Below are positions 5,734 through 6,415 of a stretch of DNA of 6,415 nt, in pieces (positions within the stretch are counted from its first letter, which is position 1; each line of letters begins with the position of its first letter). The DNA lies in NCBI GenBank assembly GCA_019422005.1, contig JAHZEF010000105.1, forward strand, positions 1-6,415, given 5' to 3'. The stretch comes from Clostridiales bacterium (GTDB lineage: Bacteria > Bacillota > Clostridia > Oscillospirales > Oscillospiraceae). Both the position numbers and the translations under genes were made by a program. A model generated the notes under the pieces. It was not told the DNA's origin. It did not search any database and saw nothing but the letters and a program-made list of their open reading frames with translations.

Positions 5734-6415
5734 GCATCAGGTAGTCCTCCCTGGTGCCGCCCACGACCGTGTAGGCCATGGTTTTCTTCAGGGCGTCATA
5801 GGCGGCCGTATAGGCCTCCCAGCTCTCCCCGGTGTAGTCGGACGCCGTCAGGCTGGCGGGGTCATACTGCTCCAGCAGGGTGAAGGCCATGTCCCGGTTT
5901 TGGGTGTAGTTGTCGTAATACTTGGCATAGGCCTCCTTGTTGACCAGAAGGTCGAGGTTCGCCGCGGCGGCCAGCTCGTCCACCTTGTCCTGCATGGCCG
6001 CGGTGTTTGCCTCCGTCGCGTTCCCGTCATCGTCAAAGAGGCTCTCCAGCAGCGCCGTCCCTTCCTCCCGCGCCGCGGCGTAGGGCTCCCAGGTCATTGC
6101 CGTGGTGTTCTCCGCGCTGACGTCCTCGCCATTGGAAATCCCCGGATTTGCTGTGACGGAATAACCACCATAGGTCCACATCCACCGGGTATTGAGCCTC
6201 TCGTAAAGAAGCGTGGCGTTCGCCTGCGAGGCAGGAATCAGACGATCGATGCAAGCCTTCAGATTTTCCGCCGCGGAGGTAACGATGGATTGATCCACGG
6301 TATCGTCGGCAGCGACGGCCTGGGCGGTTTCCAGTACCGGCTGCATATCCGACCAGAAGCCGTCTGTGCTCGTCGTTCTGCCGTTATAGCGGTCGCCGGA
6401 GCGGTGCCAATTCTC
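5693..6415 (-). CDS. FIVAR-like repeat segment of the large surface protein (N-terminal side, open at right edge)
   Basis: The frame is open from the right edge with no start needed; the ATG at 6346 is internal, because 23 codons before it continue the same domain. It encodes 240 residues up to a TAA. By eye it holds three FIVAR-like helical modules, the alpha-helical repeats common in Gram-positive surface proteins. They lie at about residues 18-63 (VTSAAENLKACIDRL), 104-158 (MTWEPYAAAREEG, then AAMQDKVDELAAAA) and 192-229 (YTGESWEAYTAAYDALKK). Between the first two is a Trp/Tyr-rich patch (RWMWTYGGY, about 77-85). The signal peptide and further N-terminal modules must lie beyond the edge. 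The last 11 residues before the TAA are probably out-of-frame read-through past the frameshift near 5728. Joined to the downstream segment, at least about 1450 residues are visible. It could be a separate truncated protein, but the module is broken off mid-helix, which favours a frameshifted single gene. Confidence 0.82.
   Translation of the reverse strand, partial: ENWHRSGDRYNGRTTSTDGFWSDMQPVLETAQAVAADDTVDQSIVTSAAENLKACIDRLIPASQANATLLYERLNTRWMWTYGGYSVTANPGISNGEDVSAENTTAMTWEPYAAAREEGTALLESLFDDDGNATEANTAAMQDKVDELAAAANLDLLVNKEAYAKYYDNYTQNRDMAFTLLEQYDPASLTASDYTGESWEAYTAAYDALKKTMAYTVVGGTREDYLMLSQFGSRVKQLHQ

Noticed and set aside
1..6415. CRISPR arrays, tRNA or rRNA genes, insertion sequences
   Set aside because: No regularly spaced direct repeats, no cloverleaf or rRNA signature, no transposase frame or terminal repeats were seen on either strand.

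Overview
This is a GC-rich window (about 60% or more over most of its length). All the genes I can support lie on the minus strand. The content suggests a Gram-positive, low-motility gut-type Clostridia, most likely Oscillospiraceae (Flavonifractor / Oscillibacter / Pseudoflavonifractor-like). The reasons are a large surface protein with C-terminal SLH domains, a DUF4430 domain and FIVAR-like helical modules, together with Firmicutes-style GGAGG ribosome sites. The taxonomic call is inference from gene style only.

Read in the direction of transcription (right to left), the window opens inside a very large secreted surface protein gene that begins beyond the right edge. The first part (6415 to 5693) encodes FIVAR-like helical repeats and ends at a TAA. 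The rest (about 5724 to 2059, 1221 codons) is open in a different frame and has no ribosome binding site of its own. It encodes beta-rich modules, more helical modules, a DUF4430 domain, a cadherin-like beta-sandwich and three SLH repeats that would anchor the protein to the cell wall. The two parts look like one gene split by a single-base frameshift near 5728. About 175 bases further on, an uninterrupted run of ten G (5543-5552) sits in the reading frame. The stop codon is followed by a 277-base, extremely GC-rich intergenic stretch (1782-2058) packed with hairpins.

Next comes a TetR/AcrR-family regulator (1781-1245) with a GTG start, a good Shine-Dalgarno and a strong intrinsic terminator (1183-1229, 21-bp perfect stem). 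An intergenic stretch with a weak promoter-like signal then leads into a two-gene operon. Its first gene encodes a 143-residue helical protein of unknown function (1093-662). It overlaps by 4 bases (ATGA) the second gene, ftsH, an ATP-dependent membrane zinc protease that is cut by the left edge just after its Walker A motif.

The three transcription units (surface protein, tetR, small gene plus ftsH) appear to be separated by terminator-like hairpins. I see no direct functional link between the surface protein and the ftsH operon. The tetR product could control either neighbour or itself. No RNA genes, CRISPR, insertion sequences or attachment sites were found.
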